Positions 41,003 to 50,178 of a stretch of DNA of 64,000 bases are shown here, piece by piece. Positions within the stretch are counted from its first letter, which is position 1. Each line of letters starts with the position of its first letter. The position numbers were made by a program, and so were the translations under genes. The notes beneath the pieces were generated by a model. It was not told where the DNA came from. It saw only the letters and a list, made by a program, of their open reading frames with translations, and ran no database searches. Origin of the DNA: Curtobacterium sp. L6-1 (lineage in GTDB: Bacteria > Actinomycetota > Actinomycetes > Actinomycetales > Microbacteriaceae); assembly GCF_018885305.1 (NCBI RefSeq), contig NZ_CP076544.1:2232001-2296000 (forward strand), in the 5' to 3' direction.

Positions 41003-42322
41003 ATGTCCACGAAGCAGGCCGGCGCACCGTCGTCGCACTCCGCTCAGGACGCCCGGGGGACCATCGCGCAGCGGGACCTGGTCGTCGACCTCATCCGGAC
41101 GGCGTGCGTCGTCCTCGTCGTCGTCGTGCACGTCACGATGGTCGGTGTCGCGTCGGACGCGTCCGGCATCCGCGTGACGAGCCCCCTCCAGGAACTGCCC
41201 TGGTACGTGGCCGCGACGTGGGTCGGGCAGGTGATGCCGCTGTTCTTCGTGGTGGGCGGCTTCGCGAGCGCCGTGGGGTGGCGCAGCACCGTCGCACGCG
41301 CGGGCTCGACCGGCGACCCGGCGCGGGACTACGTCGCGACCCGGCTGGTGCGACTGTTCCGCCCCGCGGTCCCGCTGTTCGTGGTGCTCGCGGTCGGACT
41401 CGGCCTCGCCACGGCCCTCGGGACCCCGGCGGACCTCCTCGACGAGCTGGCGTTCGGCATCGGGTCCCCGCTCTGGTTCCTGGCCGCCTACGGCATCACG
41501 CAGTGCTGCGTCCCGTTCATGGCGCGGCTGCACGCCCGGGCACCGTGGCGGACCCTGCTCGTGCTGCTCCTGCTCGCGGCGGCGGTCGACGCCGTCCGTC
41601 TGGGGACGGGTGTCGCCGAGGTCGGTCTGCTCAACCTCGGGCCGGTCTGGCTGTTCGCGCAGCAGCTCGGGTTCCTGTGGGCGGACGGGTGGTTCGCCCG
41701 CCGCTCGCGTCTGCTGCTGCTCGGCACCGCCGCGGTGGCCTACGCGGCGCTCGTCCCGCTGACCTCGGTGGGGCTCTGGGCGCCGGACATGCTGCAGGAC
41801 CTGAACCCGCCGATGCTCCCGCTGGCGTTCCTCGCGGTCGGGCAGGCGTGTCTCGTGCAGGTCGTGCACGCACCGCTGACCCGGCTGATGGCGACGCGTC
41901 CGGCACAGGCCGTCGTGTTCCTGCTCGGCCGGGACGGCATGACGATCTACCTCTGGCACCTGCCGCTCTTCATCCTGCTCAACGGCGTCGGGTTGCTCGT
42001 CGGCCTGCCGTTCCCGGAGCCGGGTTCCGGCACGTGGTGGGCGACCCGCGCACTGGCGGTGGTGGTGCTCCTCGCCGCGGCCCTCGGCGTGGCCCGACTC
42101 GTCCGCCGCGCCGACCGGCCGCTCCCCCGCCTGGTGCCCGGGTCGGACCGGCCGTCGTGGGTGGTCCTGGCCGTCGGCGCGGTGTGCACGATCGGTCCGG
42201 CGTTCGCGGTGATGCAGCTCCACCTGTCGTTCCCGCTCGCGCTCGTCGGCGCGGTCGCGATCCCGGTCGGCACGTGGCTGCTCACCCGCACGGTCCCGGC
42301 CGTCGGCGTCCGCACCATGTAG
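41003..42322 (+). CDS. Acyltransferase-3 family membrane protein
   Basis: A 439-residue integral membrane protein with 10-11 helices. The first helix region QRDLVVDLIRTACVVLVVVV with a following HV and the loop RLVRLFRPAVPLFVVL are typical of the acyltransferase 3 (OafA/AlgI-unrelated) family that O-acylates surface carbohydrates. A GRDGMTIYLWHLPLFI motif near 312 supports this. Acceptor and donor are unknown. TAGCGT (40991-40996) lies 6 nt before the ATG, a leaderless arrangement. It is divergent from fur. Confidence 0.85.
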   Translation: MSTKQAGAPSSHSAQDARGTIAQRDLVVDLIRTACVVLVVVVHVTMVGVASDASGIRVTSPLQELPWYVAATWVGQVMPLFFVVGGFASAVGWRSTVARAGSTGDPARDYVATRLVRLFRPAVPLFVVLAVGLGLATALGTPADLLDELAFGIGSPLWFLAAYGITQCCVPFMARLHARAPWRTLLVLLLLAAAVDAVRLGTGVAEVGLLNLGPVWLFAQQLGFLWADGWFARRSRLLLLGTAAVAYAALVPLTSVGLWAPDMLQDLNPPMLPLAFLAVGQACLVQVVHAPLTRLMATRPAQAVVFLLGRDGMTIYLWHLPLFILLNGVGLLVGLPFPEPGSGTWWATRALAVVVLLAAALGVARLVRRADRPLPRLVPGSDRPSWVVLAVGAVCTIGPAFAVMQLHLSFPLALVGAVAIPVGTWLLTRTVPAVGVRTM

Positions 42323-42448
42323 GGATCCTCATCCGCCGGGGACCGTCAGGACCGCCCGTCGGGAGGATGATGACTCCCGCAGCGCGACCCCCGGGAGGCA
42401 CCCACGCCGTCACCCTCCGAGTTCTGGAGCACCTGGCACCTCGACCCG

Positions 42449-43279
42449 GTGGCCGCGGTCCTGCTCGCCGTCGCGGCCGTCGCATACGGCCGGTGGCTCG
42501 TGGTCGCCCGCCGCCGTGGTGCGTCCTGGCCGTGGTGGCGCACGACCGCCTTCGTGGCCGCGCTCGCCCTGTTCGCCGTCCTGCAGTTCGGCATCGTCGG
42601 GCAGGACGACCGGGTGCTCCGGTGGGCGTTCGTGCTGCGGCTGGCGGTGCTGTTCTTCGCCGTCCCCGCGTTCGCGGCCGCGGCCGGACCGCTCGCGCTG
42701 CTCCGGACGGGAGGCCCGACCCGCCTGGCCGGGACCGCCGACGCCGTCCTGCGGTCGCGTCCGGCACGGGTGCTCGGCAACGCGATCGTCGCACCGCTGG
42801 TCGCCCTCGTGGTGTTCGGGGTGCTCCTGACCCCCGTCGCGGCGGTGCTCCGGCAGTCCCTGCTCGGCACCGAGGCGGTCACCGTCGTCGTGCCGGTGCT
42901 CGGCTTCGCGCTGCTGGCACCGTTGTCCGAGGTCGGCGTGCTGCACTCCTCGGCGTTCGCCACCGCGGAGTTCCTGCTGGCGTTCGTGGAGCTCGTGCTC
43001 GACGCCGTGCCCGCGGTGGTGCTGCGGGTCACCGACCACGTGCTCGACGGTGCCGGCCGGGTCGCCCTGCACGTGCCGTGGGCGCCGTCGCCCCTCCGCG
43101 ACCAGCACCTGGCGGGCGACCTGCTCTGGTTCATCGCCGAGGTGGCGGACGTCCCCGTGCTCATCGCCCTGTTCGTGCGGTGGCAGCGTTCCGACCGTCG
43201 CGAGGCCCGCGCGCTCGACGACCTGACGGACGAGCAGGTGGCGGCGCTGACCCGCGAGCACCTGCAGCGCCGGTCCTGA
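42449..43279 (+). CDS. CtaG-like (caa3-type oxidase assembly) membrane protein, start uncertain
   Basis: Integral membrane protein of at least 276 residues with about seven helices, resembling the caa3_CtaG family (WAFVLRLAVLFFAVPAF, then GPLALLRTGGP). The open frame extends upstream to 42371 and encodes a plausible N terminus (PSEFWSTWHLDPVAAVLLAV) but holds no ATG, GTG or TTG before GTG 42449, which falls inside that first helix. An ATGATG with GGGAGG just upstream (42361-42372) is in another frame. Either a non-canonical start or a 1-base frameshift between 42370 and 42430 is likely. Its own role in oxidase assembly is inferred from the family. Confidence 0.72.
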   Translation: MAAVLLAVAAVAYGRWLVVARRRGASWPWWRTTAFVAALALFAVLQFGIVGQDDRVLRWAFVLRLAVLFFAVPAFAAAAGPLALLRTGGPTRLAGTADAVLRSRPARVLGNAIVAPLVALVVFGVLLTPVAAVLRQSLLGTEAVTVVVPVLGFALLAPLSEVGVLHSSAFATAEFLLAFVELVLDAVPAVVLRVTDHVLDGAGRVALHVPWAPSPLRDQHLAGDLLWFIAEVADVPVLIALFVRWQRSDRREARALDDLTDEQVAALTREHLQRRS

Positions 43280-43282
43280 ACG

Positions 43283-43325
43283 ACCGGAGCCCCGGCCCCT
43301 CACGTCGAGGGACCGGGGCTCCGGT
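43283..43325. terminator. Bidirectional hairpin terminator
   Basis: Nineteen-bp arms with one mismatch (ACCGGAGCCCCGGCCCCTC) around the loop ACGTC, 4 nt after the CtaG-like stop and facing the convergent MFS gene. Confidence 0.85.
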
Positions 43326-43345
43326 GCGGGTGGTGCGGATGCGGG

Positions 43346-45040
43346 CTACGCGCCGGCGTGCTTGCCGTGGTGGTCGGGCGCGGTGGCCTCCGCCTCCGCG
43401 CTGACCGGTGCCGGTGCGGCGGCGTGGGCACCGACGTGCTGGCGCTCCCCGGCGTCAACCTGCTCGGCGTCGACCAGCCGGGCGTCCGGCTGCCCGGCGT
43501 CGGCGTGCCCCGCTCGGGCCGCGGCGTCCGGCTGGGTCGCGCCCGAGCCGGTCTGCTGCCACGCGACCGTCTGCTTGGGCTTCGCGAGGAACAGCGCGGC
43601 GACGATCGCCGCGATGAGGACGACGGCCGGCAGCACGAGCGACTGGCCCATTGCCCGCGAGAACGGCTCGAGCAGGAAGCCCGGGAGCGAGCCGGTCTGC
43701 CCGACACCAGCGGCGGAACCGCCGGACTGCTGCGGGAACTCGGCGGTGATCCGGGCCTCCATGAGGGCGGCGATGCCGGCGGAGCCGAGCACCGCACCGA
43801 TCTGCCGGGTGGTGTTGTAGACGCCGGAGCCGGCGCCGGCCAGGCGCGGCGGCAGGTTGCGGGTGGCGGACACGGACAGCGGACCCCACATGCAGGCGTT
43901 GGCGAGCCCGAGCAGCGCGCTCGGCAGGAGCACCCATCCCCAGTCGGCGTTCGCGGCGATCAGCCCGCCGAACCAGAACAGGCCACCCGAGAAGCAGGCG
44001 AGACCGAAGGAGGCGACCCAGCGCGGGTTCCACACGGTGAGCTTCTTGCCGACGAACGGCGCGAGGCCTGCCGAGATGACCGCCTGCGGGACGAGGAGCA
44101 GCGCGGCCTGGGTCGGTGAGAAGCGCAGGACGTCCTGGGCCCACAGCATGATCGGGAGCGCGAAGGACGCGATCGCGACGCCGACCGCCGTGATGGCGAT
44201 GTTCGCGAGCGTGAAGTTGCGGTCCTTGAACAGGCCGAGCGGCAGGAGCGGCTCGCCCTTCTGCACGCCCTGCCAGACGACGAACGCGGCGAGCACGACG
44301 ATGCCGGCGATGATGAGCGACCAGACGGAGATCGGACCGGTGATGGTGCCCCAGTCGTAGGTCTCGCCCTCCTGGATGCCGAAGACGAGCAGGAACAGGC
44401 CCACGGCGGACAGGACGATGCCGAGGGCGTCGAAGCGGTGCCGGTTCGTCGCGAACCGCGGGACGAACCGCTGCGCGAGCACGAAGGCGACGATGCCGAC
44501 GGGGATGTTCACGAAGAAGATCCACTCCCAGCCGAAGCCGTCGACGAGCAGGCCGCCGAGGATCGGGCCGACGAGTGAGGCGACACCGGCGACCGCACCC
44601 CAGAGACCCATGGCGGCGCCACGGTTCTGCGGCGGGAAGATGCGCGTGATGACCGCCATCGTCTGCGGGGTCATCATCGCGGCGCCGAGGCCCTGTACGA
44701 CGCGGGCGAGGATGAGCACCTCGATCGAGCCGGCGAGGCCGCACCAGAGGCTGGCGAGGGTGAAGACGACGAGGCCGACCTGGTACAGGACCTTCGGGCC
44801 GAAGCGGTCACCGAGGCGGCCCGTGATGAGCAGCGGCACGGCGTACGCGAGGAGGTAGGCGCTCGTGACCCAGATCACGGCGTTGATGTCGGCGTCGAGG
44901 GCCCGGGCGATGGTCGGCGTCGCGACCGAGACGATCGTCGAGTCGACGAGGATCATGAAGAAGCCGACGACGAGCGCCCAGAGCGCTGGCCACGGCTTCT
45001 TGCCGTGTTCCAGGTCGGCGGCGGTGGAGGCGGATGTCAT
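43346..45040 (-). CDS. MFS multidrug transporter, DHA2 (EmrB/QacA) family
   Basis: A 564-residue 14-helix proton antiporter. Motif A-type GRLGDRFGPKVLYQVG is near 75-90, the R-containing helix 4 ILARVVQGLGAAMMTPQ near 112 and motif C-like GLWGAVAGVASLVGPILGG near 144-162, characteristic of DHA2 exporters. The C-terminal tail from about 500 is Ala/Asp/His/Gln-rich and disordered. It is co-translated with the PadR regulator upstream (ATGA overlap), so it is probably induced by a toxic substrate that releases PadR. Confidence 0.93.
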   Translation of the reverse strand: MTSASTAADLEHGKKPWPALWALVVGFFMILVDSTIVSVATPTIARALDADINAVIWVTSAYLLAYAVPLLITGRLGDRFGPKVLYQVGLVVFTLASLWCGLAGSIEVLILARVVQGLGAAMMTPQTMAVITRIFPPQNRGAAMGLWGAVAGVASLVGPILGGLLVDGFGWEWIFFVNIPVGIVAFVLAQRFVPRFATNRHRFDALGIVLSAVGLFLLVFGIQEGETYDWGTITGPISVWSLIIAGIVVLAAFVVWQGVQKGEPLLPLGLFKDRNFTLANIAITAVGVAIASFALPIMLWAQDVLRFSPTQAALLLVPQAVISAGLAPFVGKKLTVWNPRWVASFGLACFSGGLFWFGGLIAANADWGWVLLPSALLGLANACMWGPLSVSATRNLPPRLAGAGSGVYNTTRQIGAVLGSAGIAALMEARITAEFPQQSGGSAAGVGQTGSLPGFLLEPFSRAMGQSLVLPAVVLIAAIVAALFLAKPKQTVAWQQTGSGATQPDAAARAGHADAGQPDARLVDAEQVDAGERQHVGAHAAAPAPVSAEAEATAPDHHGKHAGA

Positions 45041-45645
45041 CGAGTGGTGTCCTTGCTGTTCTGGAGGTGTTCGTCGGGGAGGGCCGGGCCCTCCCAGGGG
45101 ATCTGACCGCTGTCGAGGCGGTCGGCGATGGCGCTGAGCCACTCGAGCTGCGCGGTGAGCATGGCGCGTGCGTACGACACGTCGAGCCAGTAGCGCTCGG
45201 CGAGGCCCTTGGCCTGGAGGCCCGTGGCGGCGTCGTCGTACCCGTCGCGCTGGGTACGCAGTGCGGAGATGCGCGCCCGGAGCGCGGCGGCCACGTCCTC
45301 GACGGGGAGGTTGTCGACGTGGGACACGGCGAGCCCGAACTGCGGGTACTCGTCGGCCGGCTCGGCGACCATGCGGCGGAGGCCCGCCTCGAGCGCCGTG
45401 CGTCCGGCGTCCGTGATCGCGTAGGTGGTCCGCTCGGGCCGGTTGCCCGCGCGGTCGGTGCCGACGGCCTCGGCGTACCCGAGGTCCGCCAGGCGGCCGA
45501 CCTGGTGGTAGAGCGTGCCCGGTCGGACCTTGACGTTCCGGTCCTCACGACGCTGCAGCATCGTCTGGAACATCTCGTAAGGGTGCATCGGCGCCTCGGC
45601 CAGCAGGCCGAGTGCCGCGAACGCCAGGGGCGTCAGGTCGGGCAC
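45037..45645 (-). CDS. PadR-family repressor of the MFS exporter
   Basis: A 202-residue PadR regulator, longer subfamily 2 (with the C-terminal effector domain). The winged helix contains AALGLLAEAPMHPYEMFQTM near 9-28, KVRPGTLYHQVGRLADLGY near 39-57 and TTYAITDAGRTALEAGL near 73-89; the C-terminal half is helical. GTG 45645 is preceded by GGAGGACCC. It probably binds the TTGTTCGAAG inverted repeat just upstream and represses itself and the exporter gene. Confidence 0.92.
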   Translation of the reverse strand: MPDLTPLAFAALGLLAEAPMHPYEMFQTMLQRREDRNVKVRPGTLYHQVGRLADLGYAEAVGTDRAGNRPERTTYAITDAGRTALEAGLRRMVAEPADEYPQFGLAVSHVDNLPVEDVAAALRARISALRTQRDGYDDAATGLQAKGLAERYWLDVSYARAMLTAQLEWLSAIADRLDSGQIPWEGPALPDEHLQNSKDTTR

Positions 45646-45670
45646 GGGTCCTCCGGGTGTTCGATGCCGA

Positions 45671-45712
45671 TTGTTCGAAGTGGAACATACGCCTTCGAAC
45701 AACCATCCACAA
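45671..45712 (-). promoter_or_regulatory. Promoter and inverted-repeat operator of padR-MFS operon
   Basis: Perfect 10-bp arms TTGTTCGAAG (45671-45680) and CTTCGAACAA (45693-45702) with 12 bp between. On the minus strand -35 TTGTGG (45707-45712) and -10 TATGTT (45684-45689) are 17 bp apart, so the arms bracket the -10 box. A third half-site TGTTCGA lies near 45658. Confidence 0.85.
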
Positions 45713-45739
45713 CTGCTCCGGCGGGTCGTGGGCGGCACC

Positions 45740-45745
45740 TAGACT
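45740..45745 (+). promoter_or_regulatory. Candidate -10 box of purSQL
   Basis: TAGACT lies 39 nt upstream of the purS GTG; GGAGTGAAC supplies a ribosome site, so this transcript has a leader. No clear -35 box. Confidence 0.4.
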
Positions 45746-45784
45746 GTTCTCGTCCCCACCCGACCCCTGTGCTGGAGTGAACAC

Positions 45785-46060
45785 GTGCCAACGATCGTCG
45801 TCGAGGTCATGCCGAAGGCCGAGATCCTCGACCCCCAGGGCAAGGCGGTGGGCAACGCCCTCGCCCGCCTCGGCAAGAACGACCTGACCAACGTCCGCAT
45901 CGGCAAGCGATTCGAGGTGTCAGTCGACGGCCCCGTCGACGACGCGAAGCTCGCCGAGGTCCGCGAGATCGCGGTCGACGTCTTCTCGAACGCAGTCATC
46001 GAGGACGTCGTCTCCGTGACCGTCGTCGACGACGACACCGAGACCGGCTCCGCCGCGTGA
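45785..46060 (+). CDS. purS: Phosphoribosylformylglycinamidine synthase subunit PurS
   Basis: A 91-residue small subunit of the three-part FGAM synthase. It opens [20 protein letters not shown] and contains the conserved [10 protein letters not shown] near 39, with the usual ferredoxin-like alternation. GTG start with GGAG upstream. The stop overlaps the purQ start in GTGA. Confidence 0.95.
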   Translation: MPTIVVEVMPKAEILDPQGKAVGNALARLGKNDLTNVRIGKRFEVSVDGPVDDAKLAEVREIAVDVFSNAVIEDVVSVTVVDDDTETGSAA

Positions 46061-46758
46061 CGATGCGCATCGGCGTCATCACGTTCCCCGGTTCGCTCGA
46101 CGACCGGGACGCCCAGCGGGCCGTCCGCCTCGCCGGCGCCGAACCCGTCGCGCTGTGGCACGGCGACCACGACCTGCAGGGCGTCGACGCGATCGTGCTT
46201 CCCGGCGGGTTCTCGTACGGCGACTACCTGCGCGCCGGAGCCATCGCCGCCAAGGCCCCGATCATGGCCGAGGTCATAGACGTCGCGGGCAAGGGCATGC
46301 CGGTGCTCGGCATCTGCAACGGCTTCCAGATGCTGGCCGAGGCCCGCCTGGTCCCCGGCGCGCACACCCGCAACGCGCACCAGCAGTTCATCCGCCGCGA
46401 CCAGGTCCTCCGCGTCGAGAACGCCGACACCGCCTGGACCTCGGGCTTCGACGCGCAGCAGGAGATCACCATCCCGCTGAAGAACGCCGACGGCCGGTTC
46501 GTCGCCGACGCCGACGAGATCAAGCGCATCGAGGACAACGGCCAGGTCGTGTTCCGCTACGTCGGCGTGAACCCGAACGGGTCGATCGACGACATCGCCG
46601 GCGTCTCGAACGAGCGCGGCAACGTCGTCGGGCTCATGCCGCACCCCGAGCACGCGACGGAGCCCGGCTTCGGTCCGGACACCCGCGCTGCCATGGCCTC
46701 CGGCACGGACGGCCTCACCTTCTTCACCTCCGTGATCGAGCGCGCGCTCGTCAAGTGA
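46057..46758 (+). CDS. purQ: FGAM synthase glutaminase subunit PurQ
   Basis: A 233-residue class I glutaminase that feeds ammonia to PurL. The nucleophile Cys is in [12 protein letters not shown] near 87, and the His/Glu pair in [10 protein letters not shown] near 197. The N terminus [17 protein letters not shown] is diagnostic. GTG 46057 overlaps the purS stop; ATG 46063 is an alternative two codons later. It is followed directly by purL. Confidence 0.96.
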   Translation: MTMRIGVITFPGSLDDRDAQRAVRLAGAEPVALWHGDHDLQGVDAIVLPGGFSYGDYLRAGAIAAKAPIMAEVIDVAGKGMPVLGICNGFQMLAEARLVPGAHTRNAHQQFIRRDQVLRVENADTAWTSGFDAQQEITIPLKNADGRFVADADEIKRIEDNGQVVFRYVGVNPNGSIDDIAGVSNERGNVVGLMPHPEHATEPGFGPDTRAAMASGTDGLTFFTSVIERALVK

Positions 46759-46790
46759 CCGCGACTCAAGTGACAGGGAACGACAACACC

Positions 46791-49172
46791 GTGACGACCC
46801 CCGTTCGCCCGAAGCCCGACACCGTCCAGGACGCCGCCGCGACGCCCGACAAGGAGCAGCCGTACGCGGCACTCGGGCTCAAGGCGGACGAGTACGCGAA
46901 GATCCGCGAGATCCTCGGCCGCCGCCCCACGTCGGGCGAGCTCGCCATGTACTCGGTCATGTGGTCCGAGCACTGCTCGTACAAGTCGAGCAAGAACTAC
47001 CTCCGACAGTTCGGCCAGAAGGTCACGCCGGAGATGAAGCAGAACCTGATGGTCGGCATGGGCGAGAACGCCGGTGTCGTCGACGTCGGCGACGGCTGGG
47101 CGGTCACCTTCAAGGTGGAGTCGCACAACCACCCGTCCTACGTCGAGCCGTACCAGGGCGCTGCCACGGGCGTCGGCGGCATCGTCCGCGACATCATCTC
47201 GATGGGCGCGCGTCCGGTCGCCGTCATGGACCAGCTCCGCTTCGGCGCGATCGACCACGAGGACACCGCCCGCGTCGTGCACGGTGTCGTCGGCGGCATC
47301 TCGTTCTACGGCAACTGCCTCGGCCTGCCGAACATCGGCGGCGAGACCTACTTCGACCCGGTGTACCAGGGCAACCCGCTGGTGAACGCACTCGCGGTCG
47401 GCGTCCTCCGTCACGAGGACCTGCACCTGGCGAACGCGTCGGGTGCCGGCAACAAGGTCGTGCTCTTCGGCGCGCGGACCGGTGGCGACGGCATCGGCGG
47501 GGCGTCGATCCTCGCCTCGGACACCTTCACCGAGGGCGGCCCGACCAAGCGTCCGGCCGTGCAGGTGGGCGACCCGTTCGCCGAGAAGGTGCTCATCGAG
47601 TGCTGCCTCGAGCTCTTCCAGAAGGAACTCGTCGAGGGCATCCAGGACCTCGGTGCCGCGGGCATCTCCTGCGCGACCTCGGAGCTCGCGAGCAACGGCG
47701 ACGGCGGGATGCACATCTCGCTCGACGACGTCCTGCTCCGCGACCCCTCGCTCACGGCAGAGGAGATCCTCATGTCGGAGAGCCAGGAGCGCATGATGGC
47801 GGTCGTCCGCCCCGAGAAGCTCGACGCGTTCCTCGCGGTCGTCGGCAAGTGGGAGGTCGAGACCAGCGTGCTCGGCGAGGTCACCGGTACGGGCCGCCTC
47901 GTCATCGACTGGCAGGGCCAGGAGATCGTCAACGTCGACCCGCGCACGGTCGCCGTCGACGGCCCCGTGTACGACCGCCCGGTCGCCTACCCGACCTGGA
48001 TCGACGCGCTCCAGGCCGACGGCGCCGAGTCGCTCGACCGCCCCGAGACCGGTCCGGCGCTCAAGGCGCAGTTCCTGCAGCTGCTCGGCTCGCCGAACCT
48101 GTCAGACAAGCGCTGGGTCACGAACCAGTACGACACCTACGTGCTCGGCAACACCGCGCTGTCCTTCCCCGACGACGGCGGCATGATCCGCGTCGACGAG
48201 GAGACCGGGCTCGGTGTCGCCATCGCCACCGACGCGAACGGCCGCTACTGCCAGCTCGACCCGAAGCAGGGCGCTCGTCTGGCCCTCGCCGAGGCCTACC
48301 GCAACGTCGCCGTCACCGGCGCGGTCCCCGCGGCGGTCACCGACTGCCTGAACTTCGGCTCTCCCGAGAACCCCGAGGTCATGTGGCAGTTCTCCGAGGC
48401 CGTCGAGGGCCTGGCGGACGGCTGCATGGAGCTGGGCATCCCGGTCACCGGCGGCAACGTGTCGTTCTACAACCAGACCGGCGACACCCCGATCCACCCG
48501 ACGCCCGTCGTCGGTGTGCTCGGCGTGATCGACGACGTCGCCAAGCGGATCCCCTCCGGCTGGCAGGACGACGGCCACAACATCTACCTGCTCGGCACGA
48601 CCTCCCTCGAGCTCGACGGCTCGGCATGGGCCGGCACCGTGCACGGGCACCTCGGCGGTCGCCCGCCGGCGGTCGACCTGCAGCGCGAGAAGGCCCTGGC
48701 GGACCTCATCGCCGCGGCGGCCGACGAGCAGCTGCTCACGAGCGCCCACGACCTGGCGGACGGCGGCCTCGGCCAGACGCTCGCCGAGTCGGTGCTGCGC
48801 TTCGGGCTCGGCGCCCGGGTCGTGCTCGACGAGCTCGAGTCGCGCGACGGCGTCGACACCGCGACCGCGCTGTTCTCGGAGTCGACCGGTCGCGTCATCG
48901 TCACCGTGCGCCGCGAGGACGACGTCCGCTTCCAGGGCCTCTGCGCCGGCCGGGGCTACCCGGTCCTGCGCATCGGCGTGACCGACGCGGCCTCGGGCTC
49001 GCTCGAGGTCCAGGGTGCGTTCGAGGCGACGATCGACGAGCTCCGCGGTGCCCACGGCGCCACACTGCCGTCGCACTTCGGCGACGTCATCCAGGAGAAC
49101 GTCACCGAGGGCTACGTCGGCCGCGGGCCGCTCGAGTCGCACGGAGCGTTCTCGCCCCGTACGGACGCCTGA
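46791..49172 (+). CDS. purL: FGAM synthase large subunit PurL
   Basis: A 793-residue ATP-dependent synthetase converting FGAR to FGAM with PurQ and PurS (small-type PurL of Gram-positives). Motifs: [20 protein letters not shown] near 43-62, [20 protein letters not shown] near 109-128, [14 protein letters not shown] near 140, [19 protein letters not shown] near 300 and [20 protein letters not shown] near 550-569. The GTG at 46791 ([14 protein letters not shown]) matches my memory of homologues; in-frame GTGs at 46755 (overlapping the purQ stop) and 46770 are possible. Confidence 0.96.
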   Translation: MTTPVRPKPDTVQDAAATPDKEQPYAALGLKADEYAKIREILGRRPTSGELAMYSVMWSEHCSYKSSKNYLRQFGQKVTPEMKQNLMVGMGENAGVVDVGDGWAVTFKVESHNHPSYVEPYQGAATGVGGIVRDIISMGARPVAVMDQLRFGAIDHEDTARVVHGVVGGISFYGNCLGLPNIGGETYFDPVYQGNPLVNALAVGVLRHEDLHLANASGAGNKVVLFGARTGGDGIGGASILASDTFTEGGPTKRPAVQVGDPFAEKVLIECCLELFQKELVEGIQDLGAAGISCATSELASNGDGGMHISLDDVLLRDPSLTAEEILMSESQERMMAVVRPEKLDAFLAVVGKWEVETSVLGEVTGTGRLVIDWQGQEIVNVDPRTVAVDGPVYDRPVAYPTWIDALQADGAESLDRPETGPALKAQFLQLLGSPNLSDKRWVTNQYDTYVLGNTALSFPDDGGMIRVDEETGLGVAIATDANGRYCQLDPKQGARLALAEAYRNVAVTGAVPAAVTDCLNFGSPENPEVMWQFSEAVEGLADGCMELGIPVTGGNVSFYNQTGDTPIHPTPVVGVLGVIDDVAKRIPSGWQDDGHNIYLLGTTSLELDGSAWAGTVHGHLGGRPPAVDLQREKALADLIAAAADEQLLTSAHDLADGGLGQTLAESVLRFGLGARVVLDELESRDGVDTATALFSESTGRVIVTVRREDDVRFQGLCAGRGYPVLRIGVTDAASGSLEVQGAFEATIDELRGAHGATLPSHFGDVIQENVTEGYVGRGPLESHGAFSPRTDA

Positions 49173-49176
49173 CCCG

Positions 49177-50112
49177 GTGCCGATCGTCACGCTGCCCCTC
49201 CAGGAGCTGGTCGACCGGTTCGGTCCGGTGCCGGACGGCGTCGAACTCGACGTCTGGGACGTCGAGGCGCCGCACGCCCGGGCCGACGAGGTCGCCATCG
49301 CGTTCCTGCCGTTCTACTTCGCGGGGCGGCACCGCTGGCAGTACGTGCACGACCTGCCGAACCTCGAGCTGCTGCAGCTGCCGAGCGCCGGGTACGAGTG
49401 GGCGGTCCCGCACGTCCCCGGCCACGCACACCTGGCCAACGGCCGCGGCATCCACGACGACGAAACCGCGGAGCTGGCGGTCGGCCTGGCGCTGACGTCC
49501 CTGCGCGAGATCTCGGCGTTCCAGTTCGACCGCGTCGACCAGCGGTGGGACTCGCGCGAGACCCGATCCCTGGCCGACCGTCGGGTGACCGTCGTCGGCT
49601 ACGGCGCGATCGGCTCCGCCATCGCGACCCGCTTCGAGGCGTTCCGCACCGAGGTGACCGTCTTGGCCCGGACCGCTCGCGAGCAGGACGGCCGGCAGGT
49701 GCACGCGTTCGGTGAACTGCCGGACCTCGCGCGCGCCACCGACGTCCTCGTGCTCATCGCACCGCTCACCGACGAGACCGAGGGGCTGGTGGACGCGGAC
49801 CTCCTCGCGGCGCTGCCCGACGGGGCCCTCGTGGTGAACGTGGCGCGCGGCAAGGTCATCGACACCGACGCCCTGGTGGCGGAGCTGCGGTCCGGTCGAC
49901 TCTCGGCGGCGCTCGACGTCACCGACCCCGAGCCGCTCCCCGCCGGACACCCGCTCTGGACGACGCCGAACACGGTTCTCACGCCGCACGTCGGCGGCAA
50001 CACGGACCTCAGCGTGCCGCGGTCGCTCGACCTGGTACGCCGACAGGTGGCGGCGTTCGCCGAGGGGCGGCCGTTCGAGAACCTGATCGAGGTCCCGGTT
50101 CCCCAGGCCTGA
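49177..50112 (+). CDS. D-isomer-specific 2-hydroxyacid dehydrogenase
   Basis: A 311-residue NAD(P)-dependent dehydrogenase. Nucleotide motif VVGYGAIGSAIATRF is near 143, and the substrate Arg in NVARGKVID near 222. The Glu in DVTDPEPLPAGHPLW near 247 and the His in LTPHVGGNT near 268 complete the usual R-E-H triad. The substrate is uncertain (glyoxylate/hydroxypyruvate-type). GTG 49177 lies 4 nt after the purL stop, so the gene may be transcribed with purSQL though its link to purines is not obvious. Confidence 0.9.
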   Translation: MPIVTLPLQELVDRFGPVPDGVELDVWDVEAPHARADEVAIAFLPFYFAGRHRWQYVHDLPNLELLQLPSAGYEWAVPHVPGHAHLANGRGIHDDETAELAVGLALTSLREISAFQFDRVDQRWDSRETRSLADRRVTVVGYGAIGSAIATRFEAFRTEVTVLARTAREQDGRQVHAFGELPDLARATDVLVLIAPLTDETEGLVDADLLAALPDGALVVNVARGKVIDTDALVAELRSGRLSAALDVTDPEPLPAGHPLWTTPNTVLTPHVGGNTDLSVPRSLDLVRRQVAAFAEGRPFENLIEVPVPQA

Positions 50113-50178
50113 CCGCGTCGGAGCAGCCCGAGCCACAGGGCCGCCAGTGCCGCTCGTGCCCTCGTGCTGCTCGTATCG

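Noticed and set aside
42367..43404. Plus-strand frame starting at ATGATG downstream of GGGAGG
   Set aside because: After about 20 codons it becomes an Arg/Gly/Pro-rich shadow of the CtaG-like frame; it is kept only as evidence for a possible frameshift.
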